Part shown: positions 51,150 to 59,239 of the stretch, piece by piece
How the letters are laid out: each line of letters begins with the position of its first letter
How positions within the stretch are numbered: the first letter of the stretch is position 1
Origin: Sphingomonas sanguinis
Lineage (GTDB): Bacteria > Pseudomonadota > Alphaproteobacteria > Sphingomonadales > Sphingomonadaceae
Direction of reading: 5' to 3'
Assembly: GCF_001476905.1 (NCBI RefSeq)
Contig: NZ_LDTE01000064.1
Coordinates: forward strand, 1-64,000
Length of the DNA: 64,000 bases
Made by a program: the position numbers and the translations under genes
Notes under the pieces: generated by a model
The model's input: the letters and a program-made list of their open reading frames with translations, nothing else
Database searches by the model: none
Told to the model about the DNA's origin: nothing

Positions 51150-51410
51150 ATGAAGACTTTCGCCATCTTCGCCTTCGGTGCTGCGGCCGTCATTCTACCG
51201 ACCGCCATGCCTGCCACCGCCGCGACCATCGCCAACCCCGCCTCGACCTTCTGCGCGACGATGGGCGGCCGATCCGTTTCGGCTACGCTGGCCGATGGCG
51301 GGGCAATCGGCCTGTGCTATTTGCCGGGGAAGAAAATCGTCGAGGAATGGACGCTGTTCCGCATGTTCAACGGCAAGAAGCCAGCCCCCCGGAACAATCC
51401 GTTCCGCTGA
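51150..51410 (+). CDS. DUF333 secreted protein
   Basis: An 86-residue protein with a signal peptide (FAIFAFGAAAVILPTAMPATA). The mature part follows the DUF333 pattern: NPASTFCATMGGRSV, then GAIGLCYLPGKKIVEEWTLFRM, with two cysteines likely in a disulfide. DUF333 proteins are small periplasmic proteins, sometimes labelled hemolysin-like, without a proven role. AAGGAG lies eleven bases before the ATG at 51150. It lies between the cyclase and priA on the same strand. A hairpin with arms GACGATC / GATCGTC at 51059-51096 precedes it. Confidence 0.85.
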   Translation: MKTFAIFAFGAAAVILPTAMPATAATIANPASTFCATMGGRSVSATLADGGAIGLCYLPGKKIVEEWTLFRMFNGKKPAPRNNPFR

Positions 51411-51467
51411 CGCCCTCACGGGCACCGGCCCTTCCCTCCGGGCCATACCGCCCCATATAGCGGGTCC

Positions 51468-53639
51468 ATGTCTTCGCGCGCCCGCGTCCTTGTCCTGAAC
51501 TCCGCGCTCGGCCCCCTCGACTATCGTGTGCCGCACGGGATGACGGTCGAGCCGGGGTCGATCGTCGTTGCGCCGCTCGGTCCCCGCCAGTTGCTCGGCG
51601 TGGTGTGGGAGCCGGAGAGGATGCCGTCGGATGCCGAGGTCGGCGACAATCGCCTGCGCCCCCTGCTGGGCGTCGCGGATGCGCCGCCTCTGCCCGACGC
51701 GCTGCGGCGGTTGATCGAGTGGACGGCGGACTATTATCTCGCTTCCCCCGCCGCGGTGGTGCGCATGGCGCTGTCCTCCACCTCCGCGCTGGAGGGCGCG
51801 CGAACCGTCACCGAGTATCGCGTGACCGGCCATGTCCCCGACCGCCTGACCCCGCAGCGGAGGCAGGCGCTGGAGCGGATCGGCGACCGCCAGGGCCTGA
51901 TCCGCGAACTGGCGACGATGGCCGATGTCTCCGACGCGGTGATTCGGGGCCTCGTGAAGAACGGCGCGATCGAAGGCGTCGAGGTCGATATCGACAGCCC
52001 CTTCCCTCTGCCCGACCCGAACCATCACCGCCCCGAGCTGTCCGAGGACCAGCGCGCGGCGGCGGACATTCTGGTCGCTGGCGTCACCTCGCATAGTTTC
52101 CAGCCGGTGCTGCTCGACGGCGTGACCGGATCGGGCAAGACCGAGGTCTATTTCGAGGCGGTGGCGCAGGCGATCGCCGAGGGACGGCAGGTGCTGGTCC
52201 TGCTCCCCGAAATCGCGCTGACCGAGCCGTTCCTGAAGCGCTTCCACGACCGCTTCGGCTGTGAGCCGGTGGCGTGGCATTCGGGCCTGCGCTCCTCGCA
52301 GCGACGCCGCGCCTGGCGGGCCATTGCCAGCGGCCAGGGGCTGGTGACGGTTGGCGCGCGCTCGGCCTTGTTTCTGCCCTATGCCAATCTCGGCCTGATC
52401 GTCGTCGACGAGGCGCACGAGACCAGCTTCAAGCAGGAAGACGGCGTCCATTATCACGCGCGCGACGTGGCGGTGATGCGCGGCAAGTTCGAGCCCTGCC
52501 CGGTGATCCTCGCCTCGGCCACCCCCGCCATCGAGACGCGGCAGCAGGTGGCGCTGGGCCGCTATACCGAGGTCAAGCTGCCCGGCCGCTTCGGCCCCGC
52601 CCAGATGCCGACGATCGAGGCGATCGACCTGATCCAGAACCCGCCCGAGCGCGGCCGCTGGATCGCGCCCAAGCTGGTCGCCGCGATGAAGGAGGTGCTG
52701 GAGAAGCGCGAACAATCGCTGCTCTACCTCAACCGCCGCGGCTATGCGCCGCTAACCCTGTGCCGGACCTGCGGGCATCGGTTCCAATGCCCCAACTGCA
52801 CCGCCTGGATGGTCGAGCACCGGTTGGTCCGGCGACTGGCCTGCCATCATTGCGGCCATGTCCTGCCCACGCCGCGTGCCTGCCCCGAATGCGACGGCGA
52901 GGACACGCTGGTCGCCTGCGGCCCCGGCGTCGAGCGGATCGCGGACGAAGCGACGGCGCTGTTTCCCGAGGCGAAGATCGCCGTCGTCACCTCCGACACG
53001 ATATGGTCCCCCGCCAAGGCGGCGGAGTTCGTCGGGCGGATGGAGGCGGGCGACATCGATATCGTCGTCGGCACGCAGCTGATCACCAAGGGCTATCATT
53101 TCCCCAACCTGACGCTCGTCGGGGTAATCGACGCCGATCTCGGATTGGACGGCGGCGACCTGCGCGCGGCGGAACGGACCTTCCAGCAAATCCGGCAGGT
53201 GTCGGGCCGCGCCGGGCGCGGGGCCAAGCCGGGCCATGTCTTCATCCAGACGCACAGCCCGAAGGCGCAGGTGATGCAGGCGCTGGTAACAGGCGATGCC
53301 GAGGCTTTCTATACGGCCGAAACCGAGGCACGGCGCGATGCCGATGCGCCGCCCTTCGGCCGCTATGCCGCGATCATCGTGTCATCGGAAGATCAGGGCG
53401 CCGCACAGTCCACCGCCAACGCCATTGCCCGCGCGGCGCCGAAGGTGGACGGGATGCACGTCTTCGGACCCGCGCCCGCGCCGCTTTCAATGCTGCGCGG
53501 ACGGCATCGGTTTCGGTTGCTGGTCCATGCCCGGCGGGCGCTGGCGGTACAGGATGTCATTCGCGAATGGCTGGGCGGCTTGGAATGGTCCGCAAAGGTG
53601 CGCGTCGCGGTGGATGTGGACCCGTACAGCTTTTTGTGA
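51468..53639 (+). CDS. priA: Primosomal protein N' (replication restart helicase)
   Basis: A 723-residue superfamily 2 helicase. The N-terminal 3'-DNA binding domain (about 1-105) has LDYRVPHGMTVEPGSIVVAPLG. Walker A is DGVTGSGKTEVY, and the DEAH box is in LIVVDEAHETSFKQ. A zinc cluster has CRTCGHRFQCPNC, CHHCGH and CPECDG. Later motifs include GTQLITKGYHFPNLTLVGVIDAD and QVSGRAGRG. It reloads the replisome at stalled forks. The length is normal. The 3' end converges with a TonB-receptor gene across a palindromic repeat. Confidence 0.96.
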   Translation: MSSRARVLVLNSALGPLDYRVPHGMTVEPGSIVVAPLGPRQLLGVVWEPERMPSDAEVGDNRLRPLLGVADAPPLPDALRRLIEWTADYYLASPAAVVRMALSSTSALEGARTVTEYRVTGHVPDRLTPQRRQALERIGDRQGLIRELATMADVSDAVIRGLVKNGAIEGVEVDIDSPFPLPDPNHHRPELSEDQRAAADILVAGVTSHSFQPVLLDGVTGSGKTEVYFEAVAQAIAEGRQVLVLLPEIALTEPFLKRFHDRFGCEPVAWHSGLRSSQRRRAWRAIASGQGLVTVGARSALFLPYANLGLIVVDEAHETSFKQEDGVHYHARDVAVMRGKFEPCPVILASATPAIETRQQVALGRYTEVKLPGRFGPAQMPTIEAIDLIQNPPERGRWIAPKLVAAMKEVLEKREQSLLYLNRRGYAPLTLCRTCGHRFQCPNCTAWMVEHRLVRRLACHHCGHVLPTPRACPECDGEDTLVACGPGVERIADEATALFPEAKIAVVTSDTIWSPAKAAEFVGRMEAGDIDIVVGTQLITKGYHFPNLTLVGVIDADLGLDGGDLRAAERTFQQIRQVSGRAGRGAKPGHVFIQTHSPKAQVMQALVTGDAEAFYTAETEARRDADAPPFGRYAAIIVSSEDQGAAQSTANAIARAAPKVDGMHVFGPAPAPLSMLRGRHRFRLLVHARRALAVQDVIREWLGGLEWSAKVRVAVDVDPYSFL

Positions 53640-53662
53640 GGGCGCCGATCGCCCCAAACACG

Positions 53663-53763
53663 CCCCTCCCGCAGGCGGGAGGGGATGGGGGAGGGAAAGC
53701 CGCAGGCATAGGTCTCGGTGAGACTCCCCGCCCTCCCCCATCCCCTCCCGTTTACGGGAGGGG
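53663..53763. repeat. Palindromic repeat, GATGGGGGAGGG family, copy 2
   Basis: A 101-bp element. It has a hairpin CCCCTCCCGC / GCGGGAGGGG (53663-53684), then GGGGATGGGGGAGGG (53681-53695) whose exact complement lies at 53731-53745. A small hairpin GTCTC-GGT-GAGAC (53712-53724) lies between them, and a closing hairpin CCCCTCCCG-TTTA-CGGGAGGGG ends the element (53742-53763). It fills the convergent gap after priA and may serve as a two-way terminator. Confidence 0.8.
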
Positions 53764-53791
53764 AGCGGCTAGAGGGTAGCGGAGGACGCTA

Positions 53792-56191
53792 TCAGAACCC
53801 CTTCTTCAGCGTCACGAACCACTGGCGCGGGGCACCCGCGAGTAGCGTCTGGTTGTCGCCGCTGGCGGTGAAGCCGTTGGTGCCGATGGTCGAGATATAG
53901 CTCTTGTCGGTCAGGTTGGTCACGCTGCCCTCGATCGAGAAGCCGCCCCATTCCTGCGGGAACCGATAACCGATGCTGGCATCGACCAGCACGCGGCCCG
54001 CGACCGACTGGTCGTTCAGATAGGTGAAGTAGCGCTTCGACATATAGTCCGCGCCGACGCGGCCGAAGAAGCGGCTGTCGTCATAGACCAGCTCGCCCTT
54101 GACCATGTTCTGCGGCGTGTCGACGACATAGCGCCCCTTCTCGGCCAGCAGATTGCCCGAACCGTCGCGCACCGTCTGCTGATAGGTGGCGTGGTTGTAG
54201 GAATAGCTGGCCAGCGCCGAGAAGGCGGGGGTCAGGCGGTAGAAGGCCGAAACCTCCGCGCCATAGCTTTCGACGCCGCCGACATTGTTCAGCGTCGGCG
54301 GAATGCCCTGGATCGCGGTGCCGATCGAGTAGGTCAGCAGGCGGTCGGAAAAGTCGATATAGTAACCGGCCGCCGACAGCTGCAGCCCGCCGGTGCGATA
54401 GCGCACACCGCCCTCGGCGGTCTTCGACTTTTCAGGGCGCACGGTGCCCGACACCGCGTTGAACGCAGCCTGGCTGATCGAGAAGGGCGGCGCGGTCGCG
54501 GCGGCGATGAAGGCGCGCATATTCTCGGTATAGCTGGCGAACAGTTCGGCCTGGTTGCCCAGATGCAGCACCGCGCCGATCTGCGGCAGGAACCAGTCTT
54601 CGCTCTTGATCTTGCCGCGCGCCAGCGTGCCCGCCAGCGTGTTGGCCTGGTTGCGCACGCGCACGCCCTTCCAGCCGCCGTTCAGCGTCAGCTGGCCGAT
54701 ATCGAGCGTGTCGCCGATCGAATATTGCAGCGTCTCGGTATCGTATTTGCCGTTCCACACGGTCGCCATCGGATTGCTCTGGAAGTCCAGCGCATTGCGG
54801 TTCGGCGTCGCGGTGTCGGTCATGCCATAGAGGCGACGCGCCTGGTGCAGCGTGTTGCTCTCATACCAACCGGTCAGGGCCAGCGTGTTGACACCCGTCT
54901 TCAGCGCCAGCTTGGCGATGGTCCCTGCGCGGGCCAGGCTGTATTCGGTCGTGCGGAACGACAGCGGCGCCGGATTGGCGATCGGCGTACCGTCGGCATT
55001 GGGTGCGCCCGCGACCGTCGGAGTATAGGGCGTGATCCACGACCCCTGCCCCTTGTTGTGATGATAATAGCTGGTCGAGGTCAGCGACAGCGCGTCGGTC
55101 AGCTTGGCGGCGAAGGTGATCCCGCCCAGATAGTCGCGGCGCAGACCGGCGGCATCATAATAGCCGTCGTCCAGCGTGATCCCGCTCGGCAGGCCGATCT
55201 GCACGCCCGCATAAGGCGCGGTGAAGCCGGTCAGCGAACCGTTGTTCTTGGCTGCATAAGCCGCGGCTGCTGCGCCGTTCGTCGCCTGCTTGGCGTAGAG
55301 GATCGCAAGCGGATAATCGTTCGAGATATTGTCGTTATAGAGCCCGCGACGCTTGATGATATCGAGGCTCAGATCCTGATAGTCGTTCTCGCGGCGATCC
55401 GAGAAGTTGAAGAAGCCGGTGATCGAGCCGCGATCGCCGAAATCCTTGACGATCTTGGCATTGGCCTGATGCTGACGCTGGCTGCCATAACCCTTCCACT
55501 TGTCGGTGGTCAGATAGGCATAGCTCAGATAGCCCTTCAGGCCGCCGCCCAGGTCGCCGCTGTCGGCGCGGACGAAGCCACGGATGGTGTTGTTGCTGCC
55601 ATAGGTGCCCGAGGCGGCCAGCGCGGCGGTGTCGGACGGCGCGCGGCTGGTGAACTCGATCGTGCCGCCCAGATTGCTGGTCGATGCGGTGCCCAGCGCG
55701 CCCGCACCCTGCGCCACGCTGGTCGAGGCGATGTTCTCGGAGATGATCGCACGGCTGATGTGCAGGCCGTTGGTCGGGCCATAGCTCATATCGCCCAGCG
55801 GCACGCCGTCGAGCGTGAAGCCCAGGCGGTTCTGGTCGAAGCCGCGCAGCGAGATCTTGGTCGACCATTCATAGGCGCCGAACGGATCGGCCGACTGGAA
55901 ATTGACGCCCGGCAGCTTCGAGATCGCCTTGAGCGGCGAGGTGCCCGGGGTCAGGCGCTCCAGATCGGCGGCGGTGACGGTCTGGATCTGACGGCTCTGG
56001 CCAAAGCCGAGCACGACGACGTCGCCCGAGGCACCGGCCTGGTCATCGGTCGCGGCGGGGGTCGCCGGATCGGCCGCGACCGGATCGGCCGCGCTGGCGA
56101 CGGCGGCCTGGGCGGGCAGGGTCTGCGCCGACACCGCAGGCGCGATCAAAGCGATCGGCGCGACCGTACCCAGCAACTTCATGATCTTCAT
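53792..56191 (-). CDS. TonB-dependent receptor
   Basis: A 799-residue outer-membrane receptor without an STN domain. The signal peptide ends near residue 23 (PAVSAQ), and an Ala/Asp-rich linker follows. The plug (about 60-190) has ISKLPGVNFQSADPFGAYEWS, then LRGFDQNRLGFTLDGVPLGDMSYGP, then TSNLGGTIEFTSRAP. The barrel ends with the phenylalanine signature (WFVTLKKGF). No substrate-specific neighbour helps to name the ligand; priA and maeB flank it. GGGGGCG precedes the ATG at 56191, with a second ATG nine bases further in. Energy would come from the TonB system at 2-4.6 kb. Confidence 0.9.
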   Translation of the reverse strand: MKIMKLLGTVAPIALIAPAVSAQTLPAQAAVASAADPVAADPATPAATDDQAGASGDVVVLGFGQSRQIQTVTAADLERLTPGTSPLKAISKLPGVNFQSADPFGAYEWSTKISLRGFDQNRLGFTLDGVPLGDMSYGPTNGLHISRAIISENIASTSVAQGAGALGTASTSNLGGTIEFTSRAPSDTAALAASGTYGSNNTIRGFVRADSGDLGGGLKGYLSYAYLTTDKWKGYGSQRQHQANAKIVKDFGDRGSITGFFNFSDRRENDYQDLSLDIIKRRGLYNDNISNDYPLAILYAKQATNGAAAAAYAAKNNGSLTGFTAPYAGVQIGLPSGITLDDGYYDAAGLRRDYLGGITFAAKLTDALSLTSTSYYHHNKGQGSWITPYTPTVAGAPNADGTPIANPAPLSFRTTEYSLARAGTIAKLALKTGVNTLALTGWYESNTLHQARRLYGMTDTATPNRNALDFQSNPMATVWNGKYDTETLQYSIGDTLDIGQLTLNGGWKGVRVRNQANTLAGTLARGKIKSEDWFLPQIGAVLHLGNQAELFASYTENMRAFIAAATAPPFSISQAAFNAVSGTVRPEKSKTAEGGVRYRTGGLQLSAAGYYIDFSDRLLTYSIGTAIQGIPPTLNNVGGVESYGAEVSAFYRLTPAFSALASYSYNHATYQQTVRDGSGNLLAEKGRYVVDTPQNMVKGELVYDDSRFFGRVGADYMSKRYFTYLNDQSVAGRVLVDASIGYRFPQEWGGFSIEGSVTNLTDKSYISTIGTNGFTASGDNQTLLAGAPRQWFVTLKKGF

Positions 56192-56336
56192 TTCGCCCCC
56201 AATGGCTCTTTCACGGATGAGGCGGGCGCATGGGACCGGGGCATGACATGTCCGCGACAACGCGGTGACCGGATTGTGACGGAGGCGGAATGTGCTTTCC
56301 GGGTCACGCCCGAATTCGCTCTCTCACGGGGGCACG

Positions 56337-56371
56337 AAAAAGGGGTCGGGCAACCCCTGTTGCCCGACCCC
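56337..56371 (-). terminator. Rho-independent terminator of maeB
   Basis: A perfect 13-bp stem GGGGTCGGGCAAC / GTTGCCCGACCCC (56342-56354, 56359-56371) has a four-base loop. On the minus strand five T residues follow (56337-56341). It lies 25 bases after the maeB stop codon. Confidence 0.95.
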
Positions 56372-56396
56372 CTGCCCTATGGTCTTCCGGCGAGGA

Positions 56397-58655
56397 TCAG
56401 CGCGCGATGCCGCCCGCTGCCAGCACCGCCAGCGTGACCAGATCGCCGGCCGTCGAGGTCATCGGCGCGATCTGGACCGGCTTTTCCATGCCGATCAGCA
56501 TCGGGCCGATCATGCTGTCGCCGCCCAGTTCGCGGAGCAGCTTGGCCGAGATATTGGCCGACTGCAGCCCCGGCATGATGAGGACATTGGCCGGACCCGA
56601 CAGGCGCGAGAAGGGGAAGTTCGCCATCTGCTTGGGGTTCAGCGCGACGTCGGGCGCCATGTCGCCTTCATATTCGAAGCCGACCTGCCGCTTGTCGAGC
56701 GCGGCCACGCCGTCGCGGACATTGTCGATCCACTGGCCTTCCGGGTTGCCGAAGGTCGAGTAGGACAGGAACGCCACGCGCGGCTCATGCCCCATGCGGC
56801 GCGCGACCGCCGCGGTGCGCTCGGCGATGTCGGCCAGTTCCTCGCCCGAGGGACGCTCGTTGACCGTGGTGTCGGCGATGAAGACGGTGTGGCTCTGCCC
56901 GACGAGCAGGTGGATGCCGAACGGCACCTTGCCGTCGACCGGATCGATGACCCGGCGAATCTCGCGGAAGCTCTGCGCATAAGTGCGGGTGATGCCGGTG
57001 ATCATCGCATCGGCCTGGCCCAGTTGCAGCATCACCGAGCCGAAGATGTTGCGGTCCTGATTGATCATCCGCTCGGCATCGCGGCGCAGATAACCGCGAC
57101 GCTGGAGCCGCTCGTACAGGAAGTCGACCATCTGCGGCACCATCTCCGAGGTGCGGCTGTTATGGACCTCATATTCCTTGGGATTGGTAACGCCCAGCGC
57201 CTTCAGGCGATCGTACACGTCGTCGCGGCCGACCAGCACCGGCGTGCCGTAGCCGCCTTCCTTGAAGGCGATGGCGGCGCGCAGCACCACTTCCTCTTCG
57301 CCTTCCGCGAACAGTACACGCTTCGGATGCGCCCGGGCGCCTTCATAGGCCAGCGTCAGCACCGAGGTGGTCGGGTTCAGGCGCGCACGCAGTTTCTGGC
57401 GATAGGCGTCCATGTCCAGGATCGGCCGCGTCGCCACGCCCGAATCCATCGCCGCCTTGGCCACCGCAGAGGGGACCAGCTCCATCAGGCGTGGGTCGAA
57501 GGGCGCGGGGATGATATATTCGGGACCGAAGCTGTGCTGCGTGCCATAGGCCAGCGCGACTTCTTCCGGCACGCGCTGACGCGCCAGTTCGGCGATGGCG
57601 TTGGCGGCGGCGATCTTCATCTCGTCGTTGATGCCGGTCGCGCGCACGTCGAGCGCGCCGCGGAAGATGAAGGGGAAGCCGATGACGTTGTTGACCTGGT
57701 TCGGATAGTCCGAACGCCCGGTCGCGACGATCGCGTCGGGGCGCGCGGCCTTCGCCAGTTCGGGGCGGATTTCCGGTTCCGGGTTGGCCATCGCGAAGAT
57801 GATCGGCGAAGGTGCCATGTCCTTGACCATCTCGGGCTTCAGCGCACCCGCCGCCGAAAGCCCCAGGAACACGTCCGCGCCGTGCAGCGCCTCGGTCAGG
57901 GTGCGGCGGTCGGTGGCGGCGGCGTGCGCCGACTGCCACTGGTTGATGTCGTCGCGGCCCTGATAGATCACGCCGGTGCGGTCGCACATGATGACGTTGT
58001 CGTGGCGCACGCCCATCGCCTTCATCAGCTCGGTGCAGGCGATCGCCGCCGCGCCCGCGCCGTTGACCACGACCTTGATCTCGTCCAGCCGCCGCTTGGT
58101 CAGCAGGCAGGCGTTGATGAGACCCGCCGCGCAGATGATCGCGGTGCCGTGCTGGTCGTCATGGAAAACGGGGATGTTCATCCGCTCGCGCAGCGTCTGC
58201 TCGATGATGAAGCATTCCGGTGCCTTGATGTCTTCCAGGTTGATGCCGCCGAAGCTCGGCTCCATCAGCTCGATCGCGTCGATGATCCGGTCGACATCCT
58301 CGGTCTTCAGCTCGATATCGATCGAGTCGACATCGGCGAAGCGCTTGAACAGGACGGCCTTGCCCTCCATCACCGGCTTGGATGCCAGTGCGCCCAGATT
58401 GCCCAGGCCCAGGATCGCGGTGCCGTTGGAGATGACCGCGACCAGATTGCCCTTGGCGGTATAGTCGTACGCGGTGGCGGGATCTTCGGCGATGGCCAGC
58501 ACCGGCACCGCGACGCCGGGCGAATAGGCCAGCGCCAGGTCACGCTGCGTCGCCATCGGCTTGGACGCGATGATCTCGATCTTGCCGGGGCGCCCCTCGG
58601 AGTGGAACAGCAGGGCCTCGCGCTCGGAGAACTGGTCGGTGGGTTCGTCGGACAT
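56397..58655 (-). CDS. maeB: NADP-dependent malic enzyme (MaeB type)
   Basis: A 752-residue hybrid protein. The N-terminal malic enzyme domain (about 15-430) has the conserved SPGVAVPVLAIAEDP. It also has FHDDQHGTAII with metal-binding aspartates and VVNGAGAAAIACTEL for NADP binding. The C-terminal half (about 435-752) is a phosphotransacetylase-like domain, thought to be regulatory (acetyl-CoA sensing) rather than catalytic in this family. It decarboxylates malate to pyruvate and makes NADPH. The start at 58655 is chosen because residues upstream are not conserved-looking and MSDEPTDQFSE is typical. It diverges from the toxin-antitoxin pair. Confidence 0.95.
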   Translation of the reverse strand: MSDEPTDQFSEREALLFHSEGRPGKIEIIASKPMATQRDLALAYSPGVAVPVLAIAEDPATAYDYTAKGNLVAVISNGTAILGLGNLGALASKPVMEGKAVLFKRFADVDSIDIELKTEDVDRIIDAIELMEPSFGGINLEDIKAPECFIIEQTLRERMNIPVFHDDQHGTAIICAAGLINACLLTKRRLDEIKVVVNGAGAAAIACTELMKAMGVRHDNVIMCDRTGVIYQGRDDINQWQSAHAAATDRRTLTEALHGADVFLGLSAAGALKPEMVKDMAPSPIIFAMANPEPEIRPELAKAARPDAIVATGRSDYPNQVNNVIGFPFIFRGALDVRATGINDEMKIAAANAIAELARQRVPEEVALAYGTQHSFGPEYIIPAPFDPRLMELVPSAVAKAAMDSGVATRPILDMDAYRQKLRARLNPTTSVLTLAYEGARAHPKRVLFAEGEEEVVLRAAIAFKEGGYGTPVLVGRDDVYDRLKALGVTNPKEYEVHNSRTSEMVPQMVDFLYERLQRRGYLRRDAERMINQDRNIFGSVMLQLGQADAMITGITRTYAQSFREIRRVIDPVDGKVPFGIHLLVGQSHTVFIADTTVNERPSGEELADIAERTAAVARRMGHEPRVAFLSYSTFGNPEGQWIDNVRDGVAALDKRQVGFEYEGDMAPDVALNPKQMANFPFSRLSGPANVLIMPGLQSANISAKLLRELGGDSMIGPMLIGMEKPVQIAPMTSTAGDLVTLAVLAAGGIAR

Positions 58656-58787
58656 GCGCGCGGCCTTCGATGCTGTGGATACAAGGACGCTACGGCTCTT
58701 GAAGCTTTCGGGCACGGCTGACAACCCTGTCACGCGGGAGTTTTGCCGCCCTAGGCAAGGCGAAGCATCAGCCTTATACATTGATCT

Positions 58788-58967
58788 ATGGAGCATGAGC
58801 CCGGCATTTTCGAGCAGCGTGACAAGGCGGCGGAGTTAGCCGCCGACAAACGCGCGCGGGCTGATTTCAAGGCGGGCCGTTTCGTAAGCCATGCAAAGAT
58901 GGCCGAATGGCTGAAGACCTGGGGCACCCCCGATCGCAAGCCCCTGCCCCCCGAATGGCTGAAATAA
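58788..58967 (+). CDS. Antitoxin of a ParE-type toxin-antitoxin pair
   Basis: A 59-residue protein starting MEHEPGIFEQRD. Its second half reads ADFKAGRFVSHAKMAEWLKTWG, ending PPEWLK. The G-R-x-V-S-H-x-x-x-x-x-W-L pattern is common at the end of antitoxins that precede ParE/RelE toxins. It is charged and likely DNA-binding only as a complex. Its stop codon overlaps the toxin start by 13 bases, the usual coupled arrangement. The gene would normally repress its own promoter, which must lie in the 132 bases between it and maeB. Confidence 0.75.
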   Translation: MEHEPGIFEQRDKAAELAADKRARADFKAGRFVSHAKMAEWLKTWGTPDRKPLPPEWLK

Positions 58968-59230
58968 GCTGGTCGATTCAGGCCTCGCTCCAACTCGCCG
59001 CGATCGTCGATTATATAGAGCTGTTTGATCCCGACGCTGCTCGGCGCTTGGGTGAAAGACTGATCGACGTCGCCGAATCCCTGCGGCAATTCCCGGATCG
59101 CGGTAGGCCCATTTCTCATGGCCGCCGCGAGATGGTGACAGTTCGTCCTTATATCCTGCGCTACGAACATCACGGCGACACCGTCCTGATCCTCGGCATC
59201 CGCCACGCCACCCAACTTTCCGACGATTGA
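58955..59230 (+). CDS. ParE/RelE-family toxin
   Basis: A 91-residue protein of the RelE/ParE superfamily. The pattern is ISWSIQASLQLAAIVDYIELFDPDAARRLGERL, then LRQFPDRGRP, then GRREMVTVRPYILRYEH and ILGIRHATQLSDD. The R-E and final R-H-A-x residues are those conserved in ParE-type gyrase poisons; ribosome-targeting RelE is less likely. The start at 58955, inside the antitoxin gene, gives the normal toxin length. The pair lies nine bases before mutS on the same strand, so read-through into mutS is possible. Confidence 0.85.
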   Translation: MAEISWSIQASLQLAAIVDYIELFDPDAARRLGERLIDVAESLRQFPDRGRPISHGRREMVTVRPYILRYEHHGDTVLILGIRHATQLSDD

Positions 59231-59239
59231 AGAAGCCCC

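Noticed and set aside
56292-58721. An 809-codon open frame antisense to maeB
   Set aside because: It mirrors maeB along its whole length, is His/Asp/Arg-rich, and would run across the maeB terminator.
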